Below, in pieces: positions 37,080-48,040 of a stretch of 64,000 nt of DNA. This stretch comes from Bubalus kerabau (Eukaryota > Chordata > Mammalia > Artiodactyla > Bovidae). The DNA is taken from positions 135,607,697 through 135,671,696 of the forward strand of contig NC_073627.1 in assembly GCF_029407905.1 (NCBI RefSeq), read 5' to 3'. Each line of letters begins with the position of its first letter. Position 1 is the first letter of the stretch. A program made the position numbers and the translations under genes. The notes under the pieces were generated by a model that worked only from the letters and a program-made list of their open reading frames with translations, did no database searches and was not told the origin of the DNA.

Positions 37080-37850
37080 CTTTCTTCTGTCCTCCCACTT
37101 GATTGCTTGTGTACCTGGGTAAATATTCTGTGTTGATCATTGTCCTTCAGAGTCTTGCAGGGACTCCTTGTCTTGTTGGCAAGTATTGCTTCTGTGCTGC
37201 CCAGAGCCATCTGATTCCTTATCATTTATGTGTTTTACCTGACTTGGATTTTGTTTGTGTTTTTTGTTCCCATCGACCATCTCCTTGCCTCCTGGGGGGC
37301 TTACAGAATCTTCTTTTTGTCAGGCTTCTCAGGTTTCATAGCGGTATGCCTTGGGTATGGCCTGATCTTCACTTATGCTGGACTTTGGTAGAGCTTTCCT
37401 TCTGACATCTATGTTCTTCAGCTCTAGGAGGTTTTCTTGGATTATTTTGTTGATGTTTCCTCTCTTCTGTTCTCTGTGCCCTCTGGAACTCTTGTTAATT
37501 AGATGTTGGACCTCTGGAATCAGGCCTGTGATTTTATCTTTGCTCTTATTTTCCATCTTTTGCTCTACTTTCTGAGAGGCTTTAACTTGATTTTCCAACT
37601 CTCTTATGGAATATTTTGTCTCTGCTATCATATTTTTAATCTCTTAAGATCTCTTTTTATGTTCTTTGAATGTTTCTTTTTTAGAGCACCCTGTTCTTAC
37701 TCCCAGTTGCAAAATATTTTCTTATCTCTTTGTCAAGCTTAGTAATACTTTTATCTTTATGTTTTATCTTTTTTAAAGTTTCCTTTTTCCTGCACAGTTT
37801 CTGTTTGTTACAGGATTTTTTTGTATTTGTTTTGTTTGCTGTTGTTACAA
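37080..37850 (-). repeat. Possible old LINE ORF fragment, antisense
   Basis: This T-rich block encodes, on the minus strand, a charged coiled-coil-like stretch (IRELENQVKASQKVEQKMEN) reminiscent of L1/HAL1 ORF1. I cannot place it with confidence. Confidence 0.35.
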
Positions 37851-37864
37851 GAGAAACCGAGGCA

Positions 37865-38217
37865 TGTTAAAAACTTTTAAGAGTATACTTGAGCAAAAAT
37901 CAGTTTCAATGAAGCAGCATCCAGTCTGGCATATAGAAAGGAGCTCCAAGGGGCTGTACAAAATAAAAAAACTTTAGGTGAGAAGGGAGCAGGAACAAGG
38001 GAGTCATACTAAGCAATAAAACTAATTGTTGCAAAGTTGCCTTCCTTTAGGGGCCGACAGGGGTCTATCCAGCAGATTACCTAACTAGTGCTAATCAGGC
38101 AGATCCTGATTGACTAGTTTAAGATTCCATTTTGGGGAGAGCCGAAACTGTAATTAAGTCTCGGTTTTTTATCCAACCATAAGCAGCTTCACTTGAGGCC
38201 TATTTTGTATTTTAACA
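37865..38217. repeat. LTR-like element, family unassigned
   Basis: It is bounded by the inverted ends tgttaaaa (37865-37872) and ttttaaca (38210-38217), with the TG...CA form and size of a solitary LTR. No matching short duplication is visible at the flanks. Related-looking sequence may continue beyond the next SINE to about 38990. Confidence 0.4.
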
Positions 38218-38238
38218 CTGTCTTCCATGTTAAAATAT

Positions 38239-38447
38239 GCTTCCCTGGTGGCTCAGACTGGGAAGAATCTGCCTGCGATGTGGGAGACCCCGATTAGATC
38301 CCTGGATTGGGAAGATCCCCTGGAGAAGGGAAAGGTTGCCCATTCCAGTATTCCTGCCTGGACAATTCCATGGACAGAGGAGCCTGGCAGGCTACAGTTC
38401 ATGGGGTCGCAGAGTCGGACACAACTGAGCAACTATCACTATACACA
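38239..38447 (+). repeat. Bov-tA SINE
   Basis: This sense copy is flanked by cttccatgttaaaa (38222-38235) and cttccgtgttaaaa (38448-38461), a 14-bp duplication with one mismatch. Confidence 0.96.
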
Positions 38448-38461
38448 CTTCCGTGTTAAAA

Positions 38462-39205
38462 GCTTTCTTCAGATTTGTGGTAATCCTTATTTCCTCATAA
38501 TCAAGATGAAAAGACTACCAAGCTGATTAGAAATGCCAAGTGTGGGTATGAGGCTTGTCTGCTTGAGGCATCACAGTGGGGTAATCCAATTATGCCATTT
38601 GTTGGGTAACCTCTATATCAGTGTATCTTTAGGTATTTCATTTGTGACTAATGGGATTCTCAGGGGAATATTTTCCAAACTCCTGTCAAGGGAGTCCAGT
38701 CTGGACACTGACATTTCTGGGTACAAGGAGCCTGGCAAGGGGGCATTTGATGTGTATGTGGCCACTTAATGGACTATCTGATGCCCACGTCCTCAAAGGT
38801 GCTTTCGACTGGCTTGGTGTCCCTAGTCCAGAGACACTGAGTAAAGATACCTGGCAGTCTCACTTCTCAAAGATAGTTTTACCCTGTTCTTTCTTGCTTT
38901 GGCCACCACCCTTCACCTTAACATCTGAGCAGGGAGTGTAAAACAGCTTGGTTTCCAGTTCTTTTCACCACTTGCAAGATATTTGGCCTTCTTGTGTCAG
39001 TTAAGTCAGTTACTGCTGATTTTTCTGTATTCCAAAATTTTGTCCTGTCTCGTATCATATTTCTTGTGAGATTATGTTTGTGGGTTTTTTTTTTAAATCC
39101 CTTTAGTGTTGTTTTTGTTGGGCTTGGAAAAGGAACAAGATTAAATATGGGATTACTCTGCCATTTTAACCCAAACCCCCAGGAGGCTTTTTAAGAGTTA
39201 GACAG
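38462..39205. other. Unplaced, possibly LTR-associated sequence
   Basis: This is moderately GC-rich sequence with no coding gene. Part of it may belong to the same old element as 37865-38217. Confidence 0.35.
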
Positions 39206-39209
39206 CCAT

Positions 39210-39427
39210 TTTTATTTACTTGGCTGCATCTGGTCTTAATTGTGACATGCGAGATCTTTTGTTGTTTCATGGGGGATCCTTCATTGAGGTGCATGGACTT
39301 TCTAGTTGCGGTGTGCAAGCTTATTTGCTCTGTGACCTGTGGGATTGTAGTTCCCTGACCAGGGATCAAACCCACACCCCCTGTGTTGCAAGGCCAATTC
39401 TTAACCACTGGACCACCAGGGAGGTCC
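39210..39427 (-). repeat. CHR-2-type SINE
   Basis: The antisense body (cttggctgcatctgg...ttgcggtgtgcaagc) ends in the tRNA-like head gaccaccagggaggtcc. Confidence 0.9.
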
Positions 39428-39429
39428 GG

Positions 39430-40280
39430 ACATCCACTTACGGGTGACATTTTTATGAAACTTCTACTGTGTGCTGGACACTGAGGCACACTTTTGTCCT
39501 TTTCATGCCCTGTGCACATTAGTACTCCTTTACTAAAATCACAGTAAATAAATAATCAGTATAAATGGCCATGTAAACAAACATTTGAGTGAAATTGTAC
39601 TAGAATTTGAGTGTTATACAGTTATGTAAGTTAATAAATACCTCTCTTTGAACAAATGCGTGTAACAATGGCAATATAATTCTATATCTGTGGGGAAATA
39701 TGTACTGAATACTACCCAGTCTGGAAATGGGTGGAAATACAGTTGGTCCTCATTATGGTAGTTTGCTCTGTTAAGTCGCTGAGAACACTGAATTAACAAA
39801 TCGTGAACAGTTTCTCTTGCAGGAAATACAGGGTTAAGTTCCTGCCAACCTCTGGTCACATTTTCCTCAACCAACCTTTGTTTTATTTGTATTTCTACTT
39901 AGAGACACTTTTTTAAAACACCTTTATCTAACATTTTTTCACACAACCTTCTTGAGTTTAGGAATACTAGGTAACACTTCAGCACTATGCATGGGGCCAT
40001 TTTAAACAGCATAATTGGCAACAAAAAGCCCCAAATTGCAAAAAACATGACATTAAGTAAACTACAAGAAGGACACTTTTTAAGTTATGAGAACTAAAGC
40101 AAAAACATTACCTTGTTTGACCTCAGCTGAGAAACATGTGTCAGGGCACTCAAAATTTTCACCATTCTGTTCATGTCCACAAATGACACAGTTGCTGATA
40201 GTTTTGACTTGGGGATTACAAATAAATTTAGCAAGTAGATAAATTTGCAAATAGGGGACCCACGAACAATGAGGAGCAAT
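39430..40280. other. Unique intronic sequence
   Basis: I see no gene or clear repeat. Confidence 0.5.
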
Positions 40281-40284
40281 TATA

Positions 40285-40352
40285 CAGACCTGACCAAAAA
40301 GTTCGTTCAGATTTTTCCATAAGAAAACCGGAACAAACTTTGGCCAGCCCAA
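40285..40352. mobile_element. Mariner-type MITE (hairpin of two terminal repeats)
   Basis: The left end reads gacctgaccaaaaagttcg and the right end, reverse-complemented, reads gggctggccaaagtttgttc. These are the terminal repeats of a ruminant mariner, abutting with almost no interior. Flanking TA dinucleotides fit mariner insertion. Confidence 0.75.
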
Positions 40353-40401
40353 TATACCCTGTACTGTAGCCCTGCAAGGCAAGGCATCTAGAACCTCTCT
40401 A

Positions 40402-40690
40402 GGGCTTCCCTGGTGGTTCAGTGGTAAAGAATCTGCCTGCCAATGCAGGAGACACAGGTTAGATTCCTGGTCCAGGGAGATTCCACGTGCTGAGGAGTCA
40501 CTTAGCCTGTGCCCCACAACCACTGAGCCTGTGTTCTAGAACCCAGGAGCTGCAACTACTGAAACCCACGTGCCCTAGAGCCCGTGCTCAGCAGCAAAAG
40601 AAGCCACCACAGTGAGAAACCCACATGCTGCAACTAGAGAAAACCTGCACAGCAGCGAAAATCACAGCCAAAAATGGATTAATATAATTA
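40402..40690 (+). repeat. CHR-2A-type SINE
   Basis: The head gggcttccctggtggttcag is followed by a long body (gtgccccacaaccactgagc, then agaagccaccacagtgag) and an A-rich end. Confidence 0.92.
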
Positions 40691-40694
40691 AATT

Positions 40695-40699
<5 letters not shown>

Positions 40700-40741
<42 letters not shown>
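40700..40741. repeat. (AC)n microsatellite
   Basis: A CA run joins the tail of a CHR SINE to a truncated Bov-tA. Confidence 0.97.
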
Positions 40742-40743
<2 letters not shown>

Positions 40744-40745
40744 AT

Positions 40746-40876
40746 GAGGAGGGCATGGCAGCCCACCCCATTATTCTTACCTGGTGAATTCCATGGACAG
40801 GAGCCTGGTGGGCTACAGTCCATGGGATCACAAAGCGTCAGACACAACTGAGCGACTAAGCACACGGCACAGCACG
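40746..40876 (+). repeat. Bov-tA SINE, 5'-truncated
   Basis: The sense core starts at gaggagggcatggcagccc and continues to the tail gagcgactaagcacac, followed by TA repeats. Confidence 0.92.
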
Positions 40877-41439
40877 TGTATATATATATATGATACCACT
40901 GTAGAAGAAATTGTAGGTTTTAATGCATGTGCTTTAAAAAATTGTTGTTCTTCACTTTTTAGTAGAAAATATATTCCATAATAGCAAGTAATAAACTCAG
41001 TAATTAAGAATGTACATACATTACTACATTGACTTTTACAGCATTGTTAGATAAATATTATGTCTACTTAAAGAAATGAAAACTAGTTTGAAAGATTTGA
41101 GTAACTTACTCACACTCCCACAGTTTATAAACAGGGAAGTGGGGATTTGCCTGATATCTGAGGTCTTAACTCAAGTTATACTGAACCTTCACTCTAAAAG
41201 GATCCTTGTTCCTGCTGCTAGGTCACCGGCGTTGTTTGTGTTAGAGAGATGTGTGGAAGTGTTAACCTGATTTATTTTTTTGTTAAATTACCTGTTTTAA
41301 AAAGTTTGGCCAATTGTTTTCATGATCTTTTTAATATTTGCTTCCTTTTAAATCTGATTTACTTATATAATTAGAAGCATGGAATTTAGAACTGGCAGTA
41401 TCTTTGTCAAATAATATAATAAAATCCACCTATTTTACA

Positions 41440-41500
41440 CATGAGGAAGCTGAAGCTCCAGGAAATAAACTTGCCTAAAGTCACACTGTTATTTACTAAG
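41440..41500 (+). repeat. MIR SINE fragment
   Basis: It has the MIR core order: ttttacacatgaggaagctg, then aacttgcctaaagtcacac. A weaker MIR-like block lies at about 41040-41170. Confidence 0.75.
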
Positions 41501-41700
41501 TGAAGTGAAAGTGAAAGTCGCTCAATCGTGTCCAACTCTTTGCAACCCCATGGACTAAACAGTCCATGGAATTCTCCAGGCAAGAATACTGGAGTGGGTA
41601 GCCTTTCCCTTCTCCAGGGGATTTTCCCAACCCAGGGATCAAACCCAGATCTCCCACATTGCAGGCAGATTCTTTACCAGCTGAGCCACAAGGGAAGCCC
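41501..41700 (-). repeat. Bov-tA SINE, first of a tandem pair
   Basis: This antisense copy ends with its head gccacaagggaagccc, directly joined to a second partial copy. Confidence 0.94.
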
Positions 41701-41803
41701 AAGAATACTGGAATGGGTAGCCTATCGCTTCTCCAGGGGATCCTCCTGACCCAGGAATTGAAGCAAGGTAGATTCTTTACCAACTGAGCTATGAGGGAAG
41801 CCC
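41701..41803 (-). repeat. Bov-tA SINE, partial second copy
   Basis: It restarts at aagaatactggaatgggtag and ends at gctatgagggaagccc. Its tail is missing and its internal sequence differs from its neighbour. Confidence 0.93.
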
Positions 41804-41804
41804 T

Positions 41805-42865
41805 CCAAATTGCAAGTTGGCAAGGAGTTAGTACCCCCAAATTAAGTCAGAATCTCTTATAATACCATATGCTCATTACTTTTTAACTTTGACATCTGGA
41901 AGTGAACCAGTGATAGGAGACAGAATTGCATTACAGCAGGTGGAGGAAACTCCAACGTCAGGGGCCAGGGCTTACGACCTGCAGTCAGCTAGCGAGAGCC
42001 TGCCTTGAGGGAAGCACTGTGCTCTTACTGTCATTTGATTAGTGACACTTGAAAATGCAGATCCCAGGTAATCAAATCTGCTAATTTTTTATGGGAAACT
42101 AGAAAACCAGATACTGTCCTGAAATGTTGGCAACCATGTTGAACACTGTAAGGTGAACACCACAACATGCACGGGCCAGTTTGAGGCTACCAGTGTGAAA
42201 GCCGTACTCCAGAGGATTCCGCTTAGCTGCAGCTTTCATTCCTCTGCACTCTTAATGACTACGAGAAGAAACCAAAACTGGTTTCTAGTGACGTGTTAAA
42301 TAAAAGCTCTTGAGTCAAATGTGTAAGTCAGTAAGCCAGGCACAGTTAGTCTGGCTGTTTACCTCATGAAATGATTTGTTTACATGTGTTCTAGCTGTGT
42401 GTCACCCACAGTGCAAACATCATATGTGTTTATTACAAGTGAGGATTGATTCATATTTTGAAGCTAAGTGTAGAATTTTGCAGTCTCATATGTTAGGAGA
42501 CATGCTGTCCTTATCTAATGCACGCAAGGCTCTGGCACTGCGTTATCGCCTACTGAAAGTACGTATTTTATCTTGCTTTACGGCAGTAGACATTACACAG
42601 CAACTGCAACCAAAAAGCTTTGCTTACTCTCTTAATCCTCTCAGAAAAAGAATGTCCCTCATGCATCCAAAAATCTTACTTTATTTATTTCCTGAACAAA
42701 TAATGGGAGTTACAGTTCTAAAAGCAGAAATTGGTATAAAACTAAAGCATTCTAAATCTAATGTGGTTGTCAGTTACAGATGGACTTGTTTTTCATTAGT
42801 ATAAGAAAGAAAGATGAGAGTAAATACGTGAAGAATTTAGGGAGAACTGTGTCACTCTTCCATCT
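41805..42865. other. Unplaced sequence, slightly GC-richer at its start
   Basis: I see no repeat I can name. An open stretch at 42376-42804 begins at a TTG and resembles no family I know. Confidence 0.45.
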
Positions 42866-42869
42866 CATT

Positions 42870-43170
42870 TTAAAAACTTTTTATTGGAGTATAACACGTG
42901 TACAGAAAAATTCACAGATTATAAATGTACACTTCAATGGATTTTCTTAAAATGAGCATGCCTCTGTAATCAGTACTCACATTAAGGAATGAAACATTTA
43001 TCCATACTACTATTGATGGACATTTGGCTTTCACATTTGCGAACTATTGCATTTAGTGCTGGCATGAACATTCCTATTCAAGTGTTTTGGTGAACTTGGC
43101 ATCTATCTCTGTTGGGTATATACATAGGAGTGGAATAGCTGGGTCATGCAATATTCAAACTGCCAGCATT
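42870..43170 (-). repeat. L1 3' UTR fragment, antisense
   Basis: It contains actttttattggagtataa, gtgtacagaaaaattcacag and tatataggagtggaatagc-like phrases of antisense L1. Confidence 0.75.
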
Positions 43171-43584
43171 TATTATTGGTAAGAACAAAAGTATTGATAG
43201 CAATAAGCACTGACATACTTTTTCAAATTTCAGCTTTTAGAATGTATTGCCTATTGCCTTCTTGATTTTATAAATTTGTTTTATGAATTCTGATTGGAAG
43301 CAGGATCAGCTATTAATTAATAGTAATATGTTCCTTTTGCGAGGAGTTAATTTATAAAAGATTACCAGTACAGTTGTTGGGGGCGGGGGTTTCCCTGCTT
43401 ATAAGTAATATCTACTTGTGGTCAAAAATGTAGAACTTAGGGAAATACAGAAAAGAAATTATGAGTCTCCCATAATCTCATCTCCCAAAGATAATTGTCA
43501 GTATGTTTTCATACAGATTTTCCTATATGAATTTGCTAACATGTATCACAGATGATATACTCTACATAGTTATTCCACTTACTT

Positions 43585-44160
43585 TTTTAAAATAAATTTT
43601 TATTGGAGTGTAGTTGATTTGCTTTGTGTTAGCTTCTGCTGTACAGCAAAGTGAATCAGTTTATTTATATATATATCTCCACTCTTTTTTAGATTCTTTT
43701 TCCATATGGGTCATTCCAGTGTCTTGAGTAGCTTTCCCTGTGCTATAGTAGATTCTGTTGTATGTGTTGTGTGCTCGTGCAGTTGTGTTCAACTCTTTAC
43801 AACCCCACGGACTGTAGCCCACCAGGTTCCTCTGTCCATGGAATTTTCCAGGCAAGAATACTAGAATGGGTTGCCACTTCCTCCTTCAGGGAATCTTCTT
43901 GATCCAGGGACTGAACCCATGTCCCTTGTGTCTCCTGCATTGGCAGATGGATTCTTAGCACTGAACCACCTGGGAAGCCCAGGTTCTCATTAATTATCCC
44001 CTTCTTCTAGTCTCATAACCAGAAGTTTTTCTATTTCTATTATGTAAATAAGTTCATTTGTATCATTTTGTTATGGATTCCACTTATGAGTCATATCAGA
44101 CAAATTTTGTCTTTCTCTGCCACTTGCTTTTTTAAGCTAAGAATATTTGTTATTACTGGA
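43585..44160 (-). repeat. Ruminant L1 fragment, antisense, split by a SINE
   Basis: The left part (tttttattggagtgtagttg, then ctgtacagcaaagtgaatc) and the right part (gttatggattccacttatg) flank the Bov-tA at 43766-43980. Confidence 0.8.
43766..43980 (-). repeat. Bov-tA SINE nested in L1
   Basis: This antisense copy ends gaaccacctgggaagccc and interrupts the L1 described above. Confidence 0.94.
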
Positions 44161-47100
44161 TTTTAGGGGTTTTTAAAAATATTATCTATGATGATTGCAT
44201 ATTCATTATTGACAGTAGGAATGCTTTATTGAATAGATAAAAATAAAATGTAATTAGTATATCAAATCAATTTTATTAGCCCTACACTTTTTAAATCATT
44301 TTTTTTCTGGCAGGTTAAGTATACATCTTTTGATTTACCTAACAGAGTTTTTTCCTAATACACAGAAAACTTCCAACTAAGGAAGATCTAAATTAATGGA
44401 GTTTATGAACAGGTTGAAAGTGGCTTGATTTTTTTCAAATTTCAGACATCCTGATCATGAAAATTCAGCTACCAAATTGGTAATTCTGACTGTATATCCT
44501 CCATGAGCGCTCCTCTGGATTGAGGGTGTACGTCATACTTTGTACTAGAGCGGTGCTTCTGATCGTTTCAGGTGGTTTGGGTGGCAGTCAGATCAAGGAT
44601 GTACTTTGCAGAAAACCTAGTCATCCAAAGCTTGTGCTTGTTTTCTAGTCACTACTCAGCACTATTGGGAAAGTCATCAAATCCTTCCTAAAAACGAGTA
44701 TCCTGGTCTCTGATTAGAAATCTCCAAGTGGATTTTTTTTTCCCAAGCAGTGAGACTTAATTTAAAAATATATACTGTCAGGCTTTTTAAAAAAAGCAGA
44801 ATGTGACAAAATAAGTTCCAGGATATGCTTTTTGGAGTTAGTATAACATCTAATGCAGAAACAGAAATCTTCATTTTCCCAAAAGGTACAGGCAACTCCT
44901 CAGATAAATCATTAATTTTGGAGGCCTGAAGTCTCAACTGATTGCACCTTATATCGAAATGAGAATAATTGAGCTGCATTTTTCTCTATCCTGGTTAAAA
45001 ACTGTGTAAAATAACATTATTGCTAAATAATAGGATACATTCTTTTAATACTTTTTAATACCTTCATTGTAACTGAATTGTTGGTGAAATCCAAGTGCTG
45101 TAGGTTTGGAGGTTTGATTGTCTTGAGTGTCTCGTACTAAAGTAATGCTTTTCTAGTTGAAGATTGCTTTCCAGTTTTGTGAAGATTTCACCCAAACATG
45201 CTTTTATATTCCAGTGGGACCAGATGGAGGTTTCTCTGAGAATTATCAGTTTGGCAGCCTCAGGAATAGAAAATAGACTTGCTTCTCTGGAGTCTCTTCT
45301 GTGACTGAACCGGCATCGTGTAATAGATGTCCTTAATAAGAACTGGTTGAATGGGAGAAGGAACTGCGCCAGGGGGTGAGATGCAGTGGTGCTAAATGTG
45401 AAATAACTAGTTTTAATGGCTCAAACAATTGTAGGATAAATGGTTTTATTCTGGATCCCCCAGAGAGGTGATTCAAAATGATCTAACTATTAGATTTGCT
45501 TGCAAAACATTAGGATCCCAGAGAACATAAATGTAAATGTTTGATTCCCCTTTCCTTCGATGGGCAACCCAAATAAAATGACTATTCACCCTGCGGTTTT
45601 TAGACGTTTTCACTAATTGTTTGGGAAAACAAGATTGTTTCCCATTTGTTCTTTTGGAAACAAAGAAATAAAGCTTTTGTTCTTCTAAATGTTCATGTAA
45701 ATGGTCAAATTACTCTTTTGGGGTTTTTTTTTTTTTTTACGGTCTTGTTTCCTGAGCTGGGAACTCATTACCAGACTTAGCCTGCAGTGTGCTTTTGTCT
45801 ACTACATTAAAACAAATCAAAACAAAGCAACAACCAAAAAGCCCACCATAACCTGCATGTAGGTTTCTAGCAGTAAGGAACTTAACTACCAGTGACAGAT
45901 GCTTAGCCATCGTCATGTGAACTACTTTGTTGTAATAAATGTAAATAAGAGTGGCACCCGGGTGGGGGTTGCTCCTGGATCTGACTGATCAGACTTCAAG
46001 GAAAGTCATGATACCTTAAGCAGCCTGACCGTTTAGGGAGTTCTGTTCAGGATGCTTGTAGTGGGTGGTCAGAGGTTATGAGGCTGCTGCTGCTTACTGA
46101 AACCTCATACCACCCTTTGATGTCTTCTGTGTTAATTATTTTTTAAATAATTTGTTCCTGTTTTAGTTAATCATTTCACAGGCAGGGTGGGGGGTGGAGG
46201 TGGAACCCAGCCTGCTAGGTTGAAACAAAAACCTCCTGAAGGAGATTTAATCTCTTGCTTAGGAATGTGGGGATTTATAATTAAACGGATGCATTGGGAG
46301 TTTGGCCAGCAGTGGCAGACATAACACTGACTTGCACACATGTCTTATGGAGTTTATGGGATTAATTGGCCTTATCCTCTATTCCTCGTGTTTGTTTATA
46401 AGCTATATGAAAAAATCAGATTTCTCTCAATAGAACTTTGATCACTTGAGATCTGGCTTTATGAGTACAGTTTTCTCTGCTTTCACATTGAGGAAGGTGT
46501 TAAGTGGGACCCCTGCAAGTCAGAGAGGAACAGATTAAATAGATACAGAGTCCCAAGATGTTTTGAAGAGTGGTTTGTTTATTTTGTTCTGCAGTGGAGG
46601 TGGTGGTTTTTACTCTTTGGAGGGCTTTCTGAAGTGCGACTGCTAATCCGAGTGTCAGCATCTGTCTTTCTTGTTTCCTTTAGGTTAATGTTTAAAATTT
46701 ATTAATCAGATTGAGTAAAATAGGTATCCTGCCCCCAGGGCTTTCCTGCTTAGTAGAAAAGCTGTGATTTATATATAAAGTCCTAGTTTAATGAAATAAA
46801 GTGATAATGAAAAGCCTTGGGCAGACTGGCTGTGTGATATATTTTAGGCTATTTACACAGGTTGGTTTGCCTAATTATTATTTTGGTTCTTGTCAGAATT
46901 GTCATTTCTAATAGTAGTAGGATCCCTCAAACTATTTAAACCAGATCTTGCTTGCTGCTGTAGAAGTTCAAAATTTCTTCTTAAAGTCCAAACTGGTCCT
47001 TTAAAAACTTAACAGATGTTTGCCCTCCTCTCCAGTCAGTGAAAGGTGATAGTTACATGAACTCTTAGGGCTTTCCTCTTTGCTTTTAAACACCACACTA

Positions 47101-47893
47101 AGTGGAAGTGAATTTGTATCCCTTTGGGGTTTTGACCAAAGCACACACCCATCCCCTTCCTGCCTCCCTGGAACTGGTTCAAGATTTGGAAAGTAGGGTT
47201 TGTTTGGGGGCGTTTCCCATGTCTTATCTCTGCCTGAGCACATGCTCAGGTTGAATTTATTTTGACCCTGCGCTTTAAATTTGGAACCAAAGCACGAGTT
47301 TAAAGTACAACAGAAGAGAGTCTGCTGAACTTTAGACATGAGGGACCCGGGGAGGAAGGTGCGTACTTGCATTCTGAAACTTAGAGGTTGGCCATCTTTG
47401 CGTGTACACATAATTATAAGCTGATAGCTACAGGCAAAAGGAGAAATTTCAACCTATGTAAAGATCTGTGTGACGCTTACATTGTGTTTATGTGCTTAAT
47501 TTTACAGTGATGACTTAGTAATCATAATCTTGAAATTGATGGCTGAGCAAGTAAATTCTGCATTTTTCTTTGAAAACATTTTGGAGAAGCTTAGGATAGA
47601 TATTTGCAAGGAAAAAAATGTATCATTTGTGTCTGAACTTTAAGCAAATGACTGAAAAAGTGTATAGATTTTAGGCATTCTGTCCTTTTGTCTTCTAAAG
47701 CATCAAATGAAGAGGGCTGTATGTGGTTATTTTTAGATAAAGGTCACCCAGATTCTCCTCCACATTGAGAAGCAAGTCTCTCTTCATTGATTATTATTTA
47801 TCTCCATCTAGTAATTTCAAGCACAGTATGTATGTAGTCAACTTATGTATGTAGTAGACTGGACTGATTTCTTTTTTGACTGATCTTTTCCAG
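44160..47893. other. XPO7: Repeat-poor intronic sequence upstream of exon 2
   Basis: About 3.7 kb has no SINE or LINE that I can recognise, in sharp contrast with the preceding 44 kb. No coding exon is evident. It contains a G-rich patch (46183-46203) and an E-box/GATA pair (47223-47244). Confidence 0.6.
47223..47244 (-). promoter_or_regulatory. Candidate E-box/GATA composite site
   Basis: On the minus strand the site reads CATGTG, nine bases, then AGATAAG. Spacing of about one helical turn between an E-box and a GATA motif is the arrangement bound by TAL1-LMO2-GATA1 complexes. The E-box also sits in an 18-bp near-palindrome with 8-bp arms (cctgagca/tgctcagg). This is a motif match only. Confidence 0.3.
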
Positions 47894-48040
47894 AGCCTGG
47901 CCCAACTAGAGAATCTGTGCAAACAGCTGTATGAAACAACAGATACGACCACTCGACTGCAGGCAGAGAAAGCCTTGGTTGAATTCACCAACAGCCCTGA
48001 TTGCCTGAGCAAGTGCCAGCTACTCCTCGAAAGAGGAAGT
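47894..48040 (+). CDS. XPO7: XPO7 exon 2 (about residues 7-55)
   Basis: This 147-nt exon is phase 0 at both ends. It begins [17 protein letters not shown] and ends CQLLLERGS. It codes the first HEAT helices and the start of the importin-beta N-terminal domain that contacts RanGTP in this family. The acceptor is ttttccag. The donor is GTACGT at 48041. A second, stronger-looking donor, GTAAGA, lies 4 nt downstream at 48045. Only the first keeps frame with exon 3. Confidence 0.96.

Larger units (their letters stand above)
1..47893 (+). other. XPO7: Presumed XPO7 intron 1 (5' part not bounded)
   Basis: No coding exon, CpG island or promoter-like GC-rich block is visible before exon 2. Exon 2 enters in phase 0 after residue 6, so a small first coding exon must lie upstream. 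The simplest reading is that the whole stretch is one long first intron. I cannot exclude a short non-coding exon or that part of it is upstream of the gene. Its repeats are listed separately. Confidence 0.7.

Noticed and set aside
42376..42804. 142-codon open stretch as an alternative XPO7 exon or new gene
   Set aside because: It begins at TTG rather than ATG, resembles no known protein, and lacks supporting splice or promoter signals.
47001..47411. 136-codon antisense open stretch
   Set aside because: It has no recognisable domain and a cysteine/serine-rich composition typical of chance frames.
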